Shown: positions 45,120-57,441, counted from the stretch's first letter. The stretch: DNA of 64,000 nucleotides from Choanephora cucurbitarum (GCA_025331435.1 JAIWNI010000124.1:1-64000), one strand, 5' to 3'. Numbers and translations: made by a program. Notes: generated by a model not told the origin, from the letters alone.

Positions 45120-45770
45120 CAACCAACTATGAGTGTTCTCACGAAAAACAAGCCAATCACTCATCCTCATCTATACAACTTGTACAAAAGTAAACGAGTT
45201 GCATTTGTTCTCTGTAGCTATGACTGGTCACTACTTGACTTTACTACATGTAGTCTACACCTATCAGACACTTGAATATATCACGCATTCTGTAGCTACC
45301 TACAACACTCAACTTGGAGCATAAAAGGGCAAAAAATAGTGATTTTGGGTTGAAACGACAAATCAAGGCATGACTTGCTTTTCCTTGATTTTCTATTTTC
45401 CAAATGCTTGAATGAGGAAGGAGAGAGAAAAACAAAGTTTTCAGGCTCAACAAGTTGAGAATCATCCGTGCTCAGACACGCTTTTCGTTTGTTTTTCTTT
45501 TTAGCTCATGCTTCACTGCCTTTTCCTTCTGGTGATCAGAAAATATCTACAGAAGTGCTCATATAGTATATCATTTATCACAGCAACGCAGTTGCATATA
45601 TTCACTAGCGTCAGTGACATGAACCTGGTCTTTGGCGTTACTTGCCTGAGCGAGTTTGCCTCATCTCTTTTTCCAGATCAGCAACATGTTTGTCATCGTC
45701 ACGCAAGAAGGTCAAGAAGACTGCCAGTTTGAGCCTTACTCGTACCAGTATGACCAACTTTAGCTTACAG
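45120..45770 (+). pseudogene. Family Y decayed coding region (C copy d)
   Basis: The frame at 45133-45324 reads VAMTGHYLTLLHVVYTYQ and ends ATYNTQLGA-stop; a second frame at 45508-45732 covers the YLQKCSYSISFITATQ part and is shifted before the HEGQED end (CTTTTTCCAG carries an extra T). Near 45240 near-identity with block A's first copy stops and resumes near 45735, so this segment has a different history. Confidence 0.4.
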
Positions 45771-46964
45771 AGGTAGAAAAAGGGATTGGTGTGTGGGTTT
45801 TTTTTTCGCTTTTGGCCTTTTTCATGTCATTTAAAGCTTTTTCAGGCTGTGTTGTACAGACTTGTACGATATAGGCTTATGCAAATGTCATTGCAAATTA
45901 CTATGCTAAACATGCATATACTAAGCAGAGACAAAGATACAATTTATTACAGTTTTCGAGCACAATGACGACAACAAAGAGGGTACATAAGGTGCTTACA
46001 GCATAAGAGCATATTTCCAGTGGTATATACATACACAGATATATACTGATTGCAATATCATGCTAATATTGAGGATTACCACAGCTACTTCACTCGACAA
46101 GACAAGTGAATACATCAAATAAGAAACAACAATGAAACCATCACAAACAATTGGACCTTAAGGAACAATGAAACCATTAGGGACAATAAACTGATGTGTT
46201 GGCTGATACGCTATGAAGCAGACTAAACCTTTACATTTGAAGAGTTGGAAAAAGCGTTTTTATACTATTGTGTTATATAAATTCAAAATTAAGTGGCAGA
46301 TGTTACAAATCTGCCATGATGGACATGCATGATGCTGATAAGTGACAACAAGGAAATAGATTGACGCACACCATCACACGCCTTGTCTGACACTGTCTTT
46401 GTTCTTTTTTTTTTATTGTGCAAATACTCCAAGCATAGCATGAGTGTCTATATGACAGAGATTCCATCATCATCATACTTTATTTCTTGCAGAAAAGCTG
46501 AATGTGATGATTGTGATGACATGGTTAGAGTGATGATACTTTGATGAAACTAATAGCATGGTCTGAGAACAGTGAAAGTAAAGAAAGAAATAGGCAATAG
46601 TAGGTAGTGACAAATTGTCGATGATTGAATATATTTGATGTGTTTCCTAGTTGTCACTTTCATTGTGAGTAATGGTACACATATCATACTGTAATATGGC
46701 TTATGATATAGAAATAAAAATTATAAAGACAATGAAACTAATTTTATTATTTTCGATTTGTAAATTAACACTTTTTATTGTTATTTGTTATATGTATATT
46801 CATAAGATTATCATCAGATACTTGACACCATATACTTGACACCAGATACTTGATACTAAATACTTGACCCCAAATAGATTATACTCAGCCAAATCATTCA
46901 TCTAGTCACTATCCTATTGTCAGCCTTTGGTTTCGCTTTCTGTTTTACCGAAAGCTACTCACAG
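45771..46964. repeat. C-family non-coding stretch, mosaic (copy d)
   Basis: Up to about 46235 all three long copies agree. From 46236 to about 46840 this copy follows copy c (33440-34060) and not copy a. A short run of differences then follows. No gene is seen. Confidence 0.55.
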
Positions 46965-47220
46965 GAGTAGCCGCGTGAAGGCAGCTGACCATGTACTCCC
47001 ACACCAACCTCCATCCAGGCCTCTGCTCTCCACTGGCAGCAGCTAGCACAAGACTTCGTCAATTAAAGTGCATTACTAGGACATGGCTGTCAAAACCCGC
47101 ATCATCGAATGGTGACGTCTACTATGGCGCACTCAGTTAGCGGACCGGCCTCGCACAACCATAGATGATGGAGCCATGAACATTCTAGCGAGAGTGACAG
47201 CCGCCGTTCGGGATCAAAAG
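46965..47220. other. 256-bp GC-rich conserved block (copy d)
   Basis: Exactly 256 bp. It differs from copy a only near its end (CGTTCGGGATC for CGTTCGTGATC). Same splice-like flanks and boundary hairpin. Confidence 0.5.
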
Positions 47221-47354
47221 GTGAGAAAAGACAACCTATAGGGCCTTTAGTACAGAGCTACGTAGAAGCAAGAGACAAAGAGTGATAGCTGTACTTACTT
47301 TTTCCTGTAATATTTCCGGGCCTTCTTAGATTGGTAAAAGTTGTGCAGGACTTG

Positions 47355-47510
47355 TAGAAAGAAGGAAAGAGGAAGAGAAATGAAAGCATAACTTACCTTG
47401 ACGCGAAGAATAGATTTAACGAAAGCAAAAAAAGAAAAAGGAGATAGCGAAAAAAACAAAAAGGGGGATAGTGAAAGAAAAAAAAAGAAAAGAAAGGAAA
47501 ATGGAAAATG
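47355..47510 (+). repeat. Purine-rich tract (copy d)
   Basis: A GA-rich low-complexity tract equivalent to 10140-10300. Confidence 0.6.
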
Positions 47511-47779
47511 ACGCGACAAAATTGTCTTTTTGATTTGTTCTAGCCCACGATGATTTAGCAAAATCGAGCCAATCGAATGCATGCTTCTGACTTTTGACTT
47601 TTGGACGACCCGAAATTAATAAAAAAAAAAAGCAAAATATATGCATCCTATATCCGCATCGCTTAGTAATTACACATGAAAGCTACGAGAAAACAAAATG
47701 AAAAAAAGAACAATTGAGGCTACAGTCTATTGGTATATGAAAGTAAATGCATATCAGGCAAGTGCCATCATAGAATAGT

Positions 47780-47945
47780 GTATGTATATATATTATATAT
47801 ACTATTCATACGATGCAAAATAACCACTGAACAAGCTATTCATAGGCATAAAGGTACAATAACAAGCTGGATTTCAGTAGAGATGCAAGTAGTGTTGACA
47901 TGATTAGGTATGGCAATCTTTATAGACAATGTTTACATGTGCAAG
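47780..47945 (+). pseudogene. Frame-shifted copy of the Fanzor-like fragment (copy d)
   Basis: Like copy c it lacks one G in AAGCTGGATTTC. In addition the donor is changed to CAAG|GCAAGC, so splicing there would be impaired. Confidence 0.3.
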
Positions 47946-48214
47946 GCAAGCTAAGTAATGTAGTGGTATTTGTGATGTATGCTATAGTATAAACAACTCG
48001 CAATATAAAGAAAGAAAGAAAAAAAGAGAGATATAAGAAGAGACAAAAAAGCTGAGAAAGAGACACCAAGCAAAAAAAATGTAACCAATACATACTGATC
48101 CAAGGCCTTTTATTTTTCAAGACAATACTAATACTGTTATGATACAATAACGCAAAGTAGCATGAGCTGGAATACAGTAACATGCAATGCAACTATCACT
48201 CTGGTCATTTCGTC

Positions 48215-48424
48215 TTACAACATGTCTTGACAACATGTGCTCGTCAGCCTAAGGCATGGTGTGGTTACAGTGCACAATTGACTTGTATCTAGTGCAGTCT
48301 GCGTAAACTGATCCATAGTGTAATCCGAAATGTCGATCAAAAGTACACGACCACACAGATACACTTTTATCCCCATCAACAACATGACATGCATGATGCT
48401 TTTGCCAGTGATGTGTCCAAACAA
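48215..48424 (-). pseudogene. Family P frame (C copy d)
   Basis: Its 69-codon frame is identical in protein to the inverted copies at 19565 and 57160. Confidence 0.4.
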
Positions 48425-48849
48425 GGTTCCATCAGATAAATCTAGAGAAGCAAGTCCTTTGTTTTTCTTAAGTCAGTAGTATTTTCATTCATACTCATGC
48501 TTATTGCTCTACATCAATCAGTTACATTGTATTTCCTTACATGATATGTGCAATGAACATTCTGTGTAAACAACTAGTTGTCTGCATGTCTCTGCTCTGA
48601 ATATGCCATCATTACTCTCTTTACCAATAACACATTGTATTCCGGCTTACAGCTTCTTGCTTACTGTACTGTCTTTGTTTCTCGTGCATCCATTACTAAG
48701 CTGTGTACTCCCAACTGTCTACACTTGGCAATCCTTTTGTGTATACGCCGTATCGCCATCTTGACACACATCTTCCAAAGCATGCATTCCTCTCTTTTCT
48801 TTTTTTTTAGTTTTCCTGTTATGACTTGTGACATAGCTATGTGCAAGCA

Positions 48850-49596
48850 ACACTTACGCTTTGTATATATATTCCAGCTTACTGATCAGTACCTGTCTTG
48901 GACTCATGTTGGTCCTCACTTTGACCAGGATCTTGCCATCTGGTGTCATCACGAAGGTTGAGCTATCCTAAAAGAAGAGTGGTCAGCGCTTTCTGTGTGT
49001 GAACCTGACTTTGCATAACTTACTATGGCTGTTGCATATAAAGGGTTGACAGGAGTAAAAGAGAGTTATGCCAGAAGCGCCATAGGCAGGAAAAAAGACA
49101 AACACGCACTGACACTCAAAATCAAACTCCGTCGGAAATCAAAATAACAGCCCAGCAGATTAGAGTGTTGTGTAACTGACAACGACATGATCGTGTCTTC
49201 CGGAAGCTCTGATGAGCTGAAGCAAAAGCAAGACAATGGTATACAAGTGCTAAGCAGTGCAAGTAGAGTAGCAAGGCAAAGCAAAAAGGAGGATAAGAAG
49301 AAGAAAAAAAAGAAAAGTTAGCCAGAAGGATCAGATGTTTGAGCGGATCCCCGATCAGGTCAATGACTGATCCCAGAGTGTGGGTTGCTCGGATGCACAA
49401 CTTGTCAGTGGTATACTTCAGAGACATAGAAGTCAGAGTAAAGCAAGATGAGCAAGGAAAAGGGTTCTGAAAAAGAAAAGAAACCTGTGAAACGAGAAAC
49501 CATCACAGTCTCATGGGTTACAAACGAGGATAAGTGCAAGTGATGGCAACACATGGAGTCATACAAGAGATGCAATGAGTTGTTTAGGGTTAACAA
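48850..49596 (-). pseudogene. Family X decayed coding region (C copy d)
   Basis: Minus-strand pieces SFVTHETVMV (49405-49596), TDKLCIRATHTLGSVIDLI (49122-49427) and MTPDGKILVKVRTNMSP (from about 48950) are all present. The opposite strand also carries a frame with one stop (49449-49661, KPVKRETITVSW), so both strands are partly open. Agreement with block A favours minus. Confidence 0.4.
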
Positions 49597-50047
49597 TCAT
49601 GATAATGCGGATTGTTTAGACGAGCTGGAAACGCGGTTAGCAAGAAGTAACATAATCTGAAATTAATCGGATCCAATTGTGATACATGGATCCAGTGAGG
49701 TACATCATGATGATCAGAGACATTTCATTGTTGAGTGATAAAGATATTCACGTGTACATATGATTGAAGCAATAATGATATTGTGCTGGAACAAAGTTCA
49801 ATGAAACCTCATTGATTATGACAACAGTCTTGACCTCATTTTATCCAGAATAGCTGCTTTCAGAGACAGACTCAAATGGTGTCAGCCATATACATGCTCA
49901 ACCTATCATTTAGTTTTTTGCAATTTTTAGTAAGTTCAGTTGTCTTGTTCAGCCGTTGGTCAACACAATCAGGTCTCATTGTAATAGTATCAGCAATAGA
50001 GTATATGTTGTCAAAGGAAATCTCAGCTTAGGCATGGACATCCGATA

Positions 50048-50770
50048 CAGTAGTCCGCTTGAATTAGGCGTGTTTGATTTAAGAGTGCGCTCAATCTAAA
50101 AGTGAGACCTTCAGAGATACAAACACTCTCAAAGAAAGTGATTACCATAATGAGACCGTAAAGAACAATGAAATGATACAGAACAATAAAGCCTTAAAGA
50201 GCAATGAAACCTATGACTAAAAAAACTACATTGACCAAAATAATTACGATGAAACCAAAAGGCTTATGTAAAACAATGAGAGTACATAAACCATCATACT
50301 TATAGGCTTTACTGAAATCAATAATAGCAAGGTTAAACACATAAGTATGGAATTTAGATAGAAAGAGAATCAAAGTTCATATCACAGACCACAATGAGCG
50401 AAACAAGCTTCACTATATTACTTTAACCAAACATGCATATACAACTGGATGAAGTGGATGGTCAAAATGTCACAGTACATGTATATATTGGAAGGCTATA
50501 CCCATAAACCTGTTGTCCATAGTCATGCCAACTACGGTAGCTACAGTATCATTTCAGTACAGACGTAGTCATTCACCATTGTTAGCTTGTGATCGAGACG
50601 TGTCACCGAATTAAGCAAGCTATCTGGTATTGATGAATATCGATAATCTCCGTGAATAAGTACTTTTCATCTCTAACAAGAGCCATCTATCAATCAATGA
50701 AGACAATAGCTGCATCGCTTAGTCTACTCGGTTTCAAAACTGCTGAAACATATTCTACTTTATTGTCTTG
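50048..50770 (+). repeat. Left terminal repeat of B element (second copy)
   Basis: The first ~150 bp are identical in reverse complement to 55390-55536. After GAGCAATGAA the two diverge abruptly, marking the limit of the homogenised palindrome arm. Confidence 0.7.
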
Positions 50771-51287
50771 ACATTATAAACTTTGTTGATGCATTTCATC
50801 TCATACATGTATCCAGCTAGAAAACACATCTCGTTTTAATGCAAATATTTGTGGTAGTACTGAAGGTCTGTGCTCTATTAGGTTTGAGCAATTACAATAA
50901 ATACGCACAACATGTCATTTGAAGTTGATATGTCCATGCTCTGTGAAACATCTGTTTGCTCTCTGAGCTAGCTCTTTGTATCAAGCAGTTCAGTTGATAC
51001 AGACATAGGCTACAAGACACACTCAGGTATACAAATCATGAACAAATTGAATGAGAGAACAAATAGAACACTCTAATACACTTACAAGTCAACGAAGCTC
51101 TGCCTGGTATATCATACTCAACTAGATGAATCTACAGCACCCATGATTTGTTTTAGCCATCATCTAAATGGTAAAAAAAAAAGAAAAAAAAGCCAGATAC
51201 TGACAAAAAAGGCAATTTACGGGCCGGAGCAATCTCATTGGCTGTCAGGAGAGCTCATTTTTACCCATCAGCTGATTTTCCGAGTAA
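50771..51287. other. Interior of B element, no gene recognised
   Basis: The duplicate of 13541-14079. Nothing recognised. Confidence 0.4.
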
Positions 51288-51294
51288 ATTTGTC

Positions 51295-51492
51295 ATGGCG
51301 ACAAATAGAGGTAGCCTAAGCAACCAAATAAGTTTGGACTTTGCGAATACTGAAGAGATCTCTGCGTTTCTACGCAACTGGAATGTGAACAAGAAGCGCA
51401 AGTTCAAGCCTAAACCTAGCAGTAACAGCCCCGCAAAGCGGCAGCGTCGGTCCGGTCCGGACTCATCTTTTGATAATATAAAAAGACCGTAA
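51295..51492 (+). CDS. Small basic protein (65 residues), unknown
   Basis: It begins at an ATG in the favourable context GTCATGGCG and ends at TAA. Residues 1-31 are neutral to acidic (ISLDFANTEEISAFLRNW). Residues 32-41 (VNKKRKFKPK) and 47-52 (AKRQRR) form two basic clusters that would suit a bipartite nuclear localisation signal or nucleic-acid contact. Codon use and GC are unlike the surroundings. The frame is also open upstream to 51238. An inverted pair, GTAATATAGA (51489) and TCTATATTAC (51526 and 51590), follows the stop and could aid 3' end formation. No family recognised; it may be the only gene of the 392-bp segment. Confidence 0.45.
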   Translation: MATNRGSLSNQISLDFANTEEISAFLRNWNVNKKRKFKPKPSSNSPAKRQRRSGPDSSFDNIKRP

Positions 51493-51513
51493 TATAGATG
51501 TTGATAGATCTTT

Positions 51514-51602
51514 ATCTTTTTATATCTCTATATTACAGGTAACATAATACATACATTTATTCATATAAATAAAGAACATCTTTTAATATCTCTATATTAC
51601 AG
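51514..51602 (+). repeat. Repeated TCTCTATATTACAG word
   Basis: The 14-bp word occurs at the ends of two ~64-bp units (ending 51538 and 51602). Both copies can pair with GTAATATAGA at 51489. They also look like 3' splice sites, so an alternative role in splicing is possible. Confidence 0.45.
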
Positions 51603-51685
51603 TGATCACATTATATATCAGTTTCACAGGCGTAATAGTTGAATCATTAAGCCCTCATACTTACGTGAAGCTGACAAATTCAACA

Positions 51686-51826
51686 GGCCTCTTTGGCTCG
51701 ATGGTTAAGCGTCGTGCTTAGCAATCAACTGCCCTGAGTTCGAATCTTGTTGGCTGCAAACATTAGGGGGATTTGCGGTCAGAAGAAGAATCGACAGGTG
51801 GGTTGAAGAGGTCCCCCCACCCCTAT
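51686..51826 (+). mobile_element. tRNA-like SINE head (second copy)
   Basis: It has the same A box and GTTCGAATC B box as at 14080. In the 73-bp head only one base differs (TGTTGGCTG for TGTCGGCTG). Confidence 0.55.
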
Positions 51827-52706
51827 CATTATTTTTGATACTATTTTTTCGTTTCGTCACTATGTCTCTTCCTTCTTTCCCTCTTGTTATTTTTCTTTTC
51901 TCACGCGTTGTTGCTTTTATTTGTATTTCTTTGCTTTTTTCATTTAGTTTTTTTGGTCCTTATTTCTTGTTTCATTTTAGTTTCTTGCTTTTCTTTCCTT
52001 TGACTACTTGTCTTATTTCACCTATATTGCAGGCTTGTAATTGTAAGTAAGCTCGAATTATCAAAACGTTTTTTTATTATATCATGCCAATGGTTGCCAG
52101 ATAAACTATCGCTTTTCGCTTATCGTGTAAGCATAGAATTCTGTGGGTTCAATAAACCCCACAAAAGCAAATGTTCGATATCACAGTGTATTCAAATCAT
52201 GATTTTGTTGAAATGAAAAGAAAAAGAAAAACACAAAAAAAGCAGGTAATCCCACTAGTTAGTCTCTTTATACAAAGTGTGATGCAAGTAATCTGATAGC
52301 CTCATGAGGCACTAAATAGGGACTAGACTCTGGTTTGCATAAATAATGATTTTAGTTTATAGATGTCATTTCAAGCATCAAATAGCATGTAAGGTATCAA
52401 TTCATGTATCTTTCAGTTTAATACTAAATCTAACTGAACAAAGTACTGTTAATATCATTCACAACAATTCAAAATTGTAAGCAAGTTGCCTACCAAAGAG
52501 CTCGATATGTACAGCCAAACAAGAAAAAGATGATATGATTTGTTCAACATGGTTGTTTTAAATAAAGAACTGTATTGCACCTTTGTTTGACTCCTGTTGC
52601 TCACAACAAAAACAACCTTTTCTAGGTTTTTTCCCCAAACATAGTCTCAAAATCACTTTAAACAAAACGATGAAAAGAAAAGAGCAAGGAGTGATGTCTG
52701 AAGCAG
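51827..52706. other. Interior of B element, T-rich tract then no gene
   Basis: The duplicate of 14221-15105, including the TGTGGGTT...AACCCCACA hairpin at 52142-52163. Confidence 0.4.
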
Positions 52707-53575
52707 CTAATATTTTGTTGGACCACCCTTTGTATCATAGAGCAGCTGCATGCAGCTTGGCATGATATGAATAAGTGTGTCGATAAAGCTCTTCTTAATT
52801 CTGTTCCCAACAATTTGCACGAGTAATTCAGTAGTAATCGAGCTCCTACAAGTGAATCACATTATGTAGAATTGTTTTGTTCTCACATTATACTAGGAGT
52901 TCTCGATTGAGTTTCGATCTAGTGATTGAGTAAGCCACTTTATTTTTACAATCCCATGCGTTATCCTTTAGCTTTCAGCGCTTCTGACTCGGTGGATTGA
53001 CGTAGTGCGTTTTATTGAAATGGCATTTGGAATGCTTTGTTAACTTGCTTTATAGACATAATCAGTAAAGGAAAAGTCATACTTCATCCACAAAAATCAC
53101 TCAGATTTGTACTGAGATCCAGCAAATTCTAAATGGTGTCTCTATGCAGGCCTCTCTGTACTTTTCAAAGCATCTTCGCCAAGTCTTCCTATTTCTGACG
53201 CTTGTTCTAGTCTGAATGATGCATTTGTTTGTTTGTATTGCCTTTCTTTACTGACACGTAGTTTGACTTGATTGCTCTTTGGCAAACTGATGTCTTACTG
53301 TGTGCTGCTTATCATTTGATAATAGTTAACTGCGTCCTGTTTTTTTATTAATCCTGCTATTCATCTGATGTTGTTTTAAGTCAAATGCTTCATTAGAAGG
53401 CCATCTGAGGCTGGATTGTTGCAGAAACTATCTTTGAACTATTTTCCAAAATAAGCAGAAAATGTCTTTTTCTAAATTCAATTTATTCTGGGCCTTCCAG
53501 AGCCTTCTTTTCTCTCAATAGTACGCCAAAAGTGATGGTTGCTAATTACTTGATCTACATTCGAAAGTAGCGCTA
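52707..53575 (-). pseudogene. Decayed Tc1-like transposase (second copy)
   Basis: It shows the same motif order as at 15106-15990: ERKEGSGRPR at 53487-53516, WLTQSLDRNSIEN at 52901-52942, and here a canonical KGGPTKY-stop at 52707-52730 (KGDPTKY in the first copy). The better-preserved C terminus confirms the family. Substitutions differ between the two copies, so both have been decaying separately. Non-functional. Confidence 0.85.
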
Positions 53576-53917
53576 TAAGATTTTCTGTACTTTCTTGGCA
53601 GGTTCAACCACTTATCAGCAGATTAAATCACATGAACCTCAGTTTCTATGCTTTGGTGGAGCATGTTATGGTAAATTTAGTAGAGACGTAAACCGAAAAG
53701 AGAAGTACGATTGAAAGTTGTATGGTTTGATTATGACAACCAAGATTTGCGGAAAGTCGCTCACAAGTTTTTTCTTCTTGTCTGACGGTATATGCATTAT
53801 GTAATATCCAACCTATCGAATATGAAACTCATGTCTCACTATTTTGTATCCTTACCCAATAGGTATTAAGAGTTGATTTCTCTATTGTGAAGGAACCTGC
53901 TTCGTTACGTTGCGCGA
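53576..53917. other. Interior of B element, no gene recognised
   Basis: The duplicate of 15991-16309. Confidence 0.35.
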
Positions 53918-55536
53918 TTTCCCCCTAGAACTTGACTAATGAATGATATAGTGAGATAGCCGTATCAGGCCAACACTAATGACCATATATACTCTTGTGT
54001 TCTACTAGATAAAATGGTCTATTTAACAGAAAACAACAGCATCACCATCACGCACAACCAAATTGGTGTAAACAGCCAAAGTTTGTATTTTGAGTGATGA
54101 TGTTGAAATCTAGTCAATCAGCGGCTTTAGTTCCTTCTATAACTCAAAAGCTCTCACTTGACCCAGAATAAACCCTTCTAAGAAAAAAAGCTTTAAATGG
54201 CCCTCAGAAATGACCAAATACGTTTTGTACACCATCTGAAAGAGATAATTCTGCTTTGTTTTTGTGATATTGTAGAGTTGCATACAGATGAATAGGTGTG
54301 GAAAAAATAATGTTTAAAGGTGGATTTGGTTTGGTATTTAATTTAATCAAGCCGATGGAAATTAGGCCAAATTGTTTAGCTAAATACTTTTCATATCATA
54401 AGTAAAATCATTCGCTTGCAAAATGTGTTTAGAAATGCCATTTCCAAATTATTTCTACTTTTTATGACTCTGACATAGCTCTAGACCTTAAAAATAGTCC
54501 CAAGGACCCCTTTTTTATAATAAAAATAAGTAGATGATAGTTTATTCCAAAAGTAAATCTTTTTTGTTTTATTCGTAACAGAATAAGAACTTGGTGCTTT
54601 TCGTTAAGGGTTGGTGACAACCTTTATAAAGCACATCATAGCTACCAGTCGAACATATCCTTACAAGTACAATAGCCGCTTTATTTAATGGTGTGCATAC
54701 TCTTAAGAAATATACTCTTATATTAAGCATACTCTTAAATCAAGTACTCTTAAATCGAGCAACTACTGTATACGAGAAGTGCTCAGGATGCTTTGAAGAC
54801 CATGCTAGCACAAGAACAGTTGCCAGCTTGTCAGTAGGTTTAGCCAGTCAATCGCTCGGCACCTAATAGTGACCATCAGTTGTGACCAGATGATCAAGTA
54901 GAGTAAACAATGCAACTATTGTCTTTATTAGCTGCTAAATGGCTCTTGTTAGAGGCGACAAGTAGTTCTTCACAGAGAGCATTGATACTCTTCATTAGCA
55001 GATAGCTTATTTCACGGGACTACATGTTTTCATGACAAGCCAACAACGGTGATTGACCATGTTTGTTTTAGAACCATATTTTGCTCATCGCACATGACAT
55101 GACTGTAGACAACAGAATCACAAATTTAGCTCTCCACTAAACTTGTAAACTATGGCTTTTTGACCATCTACTTCATTCAGTTGTATATGTTTCTTGGGCA
55201 GAAACAAGTCAACGCAGCTCATTTAGTCTAGTTTATTCAGTGGTATGATGCCTAATCATTTTTCTGTTTAGACTCGTTGTTTGTGTGTGTGTTTGATATT
55301 ACTTTAACAGACTACAGCATAACACATCACCATGGTAGTTCATGCACGATCATTGTTTTACGTAAGCTTTTTGGATTCATTGCTCTTTAAGGCTTTATTG
55401 TTCTGTATCATTTCATTGTTCTTTACGGTCTCATTATGGTAATCACTTTCTTTGAGAGTGTTTGTATCTCTGAAGGTCTCACTTTTAGATTGAGCGCACT
55501 CTTAAATCAAACACGCCTAATTCAAGCGGACTACTG
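53918..55536 (-). repeat. Long terminal-type repeat arm (right, second copy)
   Basis: It is the inverted partner of 37271-38920 and closer to it than the first-unit pair is. It contains the inner inverted end at 54768 and the outer end at 55536. Near 54000-54100 it supports the 38.7-kb reading over the 1.5-kb reading. Confidence 0.7.
54700..54768 (-). repeat. Internal transposon-end-like motif (inverted)
   Basis: The reverse complement begins CAGTAGTTGCTCGATTTAAG, matching 38037 exactly over the first 20 bp. Confidence 0.5.
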
Positions 55537-55987
55537 TATCGGATGTCCATGCCTAAGCTGAGATTTCCTTTGACAACATATACTCTATTGCTGATACTAT
55601 TACAATGAGACCTGATTGTGTTGACCAACGGCTGAACAAGACAACTGAACTTACTAAAAATTGCAAAAAACTAAATGATAGGTTGAGCATGTATATGGCT
55701 GACACCATTTGAGTCTGTCTCTGAAAGCAGCTATTCTGGATAAAATGAGGTCAAGACTGTTGTCATAATCAATGAGGTTTCATTGAACTTTGTTCCAGCA
55801 CAATATCATTATTGCTTCAATCATATGTACACGTGAATATCTTTATCACTCAACAATGAAATGTCTCTGATCATCATGATGTACCTCACTGGATCCATGT
55901 ATCACAATTGGATCCGATTAATTTCAGATTATGTTACTTCTTGCTAACCGCGTTTCCAGCTCGTCTAAACAATCCGCATTATCATGA

Positions 55988-56730
55988 TTGTTAACCCTAA
56001 ACAACTCATTGCATCTCTTGTATGACTCCATGTGTTGCCATCACTTGCACTTATCCTCGTTTGTAACCCATGAGACTGTGATGGTTTCTCGTTTCACAGG
56101 TTTCTTTTCTTTTTCAGAACCCTTTTCCTTGCTCATCTTGCTTTACTCTGACTTCTATGTCTCTGAAGTATACCACTGACAAGTTGTGCATCCGAGCAAC
56201 CCACACTCTGGGATCAGTCATTGACCTGATCGGGGATCCGCTCAAACATCTGATCCTTCTGGCTAACTTTTCTTTTTTTTCTTCTTCTTATCCTCCTTTT
56301 TGCTTTGCCTTGCTACTCTACTTGCACTGCTTAGCACTTGTATACCATTGTCTTGCTTTTGCTTCAGCTCATCAGAGCTTCCGGAAGACACGATCATGTC
56401 GTTGTCAGTTACACAACACTCTAATCTGCTGGGCTGTTATTTTGATTTCCGACGGAGTTTGATTTTGAGTGTCAGTGCGTGTTTGTCTTTTTTCCTGCCT
56501 ATGGCGCTTCTGGCATAACTCTCTTTTACTCCTGTCAACCCTTTATATGCAACAGCCATAGTAAGTTATGCAAAGTCAGGTTCACACACAGAAAGCGCTG
56601 ACCACTCTTCTTTTAGGATAGCTCAACCTTCGTGATGACACCAGATGGCAAGATCCTGGTCAAAGTGAGGACCAACATGAGTCCAAGACAGGTACTGATC
56701 AGTAAGCTGGAATATATATACAAAGCGTAA
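55988..56730 (+). pseudogene. Family X decayed coding region (C copy e, inverted)
   Basis: It is the inverted duplicate of copy d (48850-49596), essentially identical, with the same pieces in frames 55988-56179 and 56157-56462 and MTPDGKILVKVRTNMSP from about 56634. Confidence 0.4.
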
Positions 56731-57159
56731 GTGTTGCTTGCACATAGCTATGTCACAAGTCATAACAGGAAAACTAAAAAAAAAGAAAAGAGAGGAATGC
56801 ATGCTTTGGAAGATGTGTGTCAAGATGGCGATACGGCGTATACACAAAAGGATTGCCAAGTGTAGACAGTTGGGAGTACACAGCTTAGTAATGGATGCAC
56901 GAGAAACAAAGACAGTACAGTAAGCAAGAAGCTGTAAGCCGGAATACAATGTGTTATTGGTAAAGAGAGTAATGATGGCATATTCAGAGCAGAGACATGC
57001 AGACAACTAGTTGTTTACACAGAATGTTCATTGCACATATCATGTAAGGAAATACAATGTAACTGATTGATGTAGAGCAATAAGCATGAGTATGAATGAA
57101 AATACTACTGACTTAAGAAAAACAAAGGACTTGCTTCTCTAGATTTATCTGATGGAACC

Positions 57160-57369
57160 TTGTTTGGACACATCACTGGCAAAAGCATCATGCATGTCAT
57201 GTTGTTGATGGGGATAAAAGTGTATCTGTGTGGTCGTGTACTTTTGATCGACATTTCGGATTACACTATGGATCAGTTTACGCAGACTGCACTAGATACA
57301 AGTCAATTGTGCACTGTAACCACACCATGCCTTAGGCTGACGAGCACATGTTGTCAAGACATGTTGTAA
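57160..57369 (+). pseudogene. Family P frame (C copy e)
   Basis: A 69-codon frame identical to copies b and d. Confidence 0.4.
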
Positions 57370-57441
57370 GACGAAATGACCAGAGTGATAGTTGCATTGC
57401 ATGTTACTGTATTCCAGCTCATGCTACTTTGCGTTATTGTA

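Larger units (their letters stand above)
51288..51679 (+). mobile_element. 392-bp segment absent from the first B copy
   Basis: It is bounded by ATTTGTCA (51288) and its inverse TGACAAAT (51672-51679). The first B copy reads GTAAATACAACAGG straight across the site (14068-14080). Either a small inverted-repeat element inserted here, or the first copy lost the segment between two AAAT direct repeats. The segment carries a 65-codon gene and a repeated TCTCTATATTACAG word. It is GC-richer in its first half. Confidence 0.5.
50048..55536. mobile_element. B element, second copy (5.5 kb, inverted ends)
   Basis: It runs from CAGTAGTCCGC at 50048 to GCGGACTACTG ending at 55536. The outer 150 bp of both ends are identical inverted repeats, and identity continues outwards into the flanking C copies, forming one long palindrome. 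It contains a 392-bp segment with a 65-codon gene, the tRNA-like SINE head and a Tc1-like transposase remnant. Confidence 0.65.

Noticed and set aside
48578..48961. 127-codon hydrophobic frame repeated in all C copies (11366, 18986, 35793, 56623)
   Set aside because: It is antisense to the MTPDGKI-type pieces of family X, which have independent support from block A. Its bias is typical of antisense AT-rich DNA.
49449..49661. Plus-strand frame with KPVKRETITVSW that looked like a DNA-binding domain
   Set aside because: An in-frame TGA interrupts it in every copy, and the opposite strand aligns with block A.
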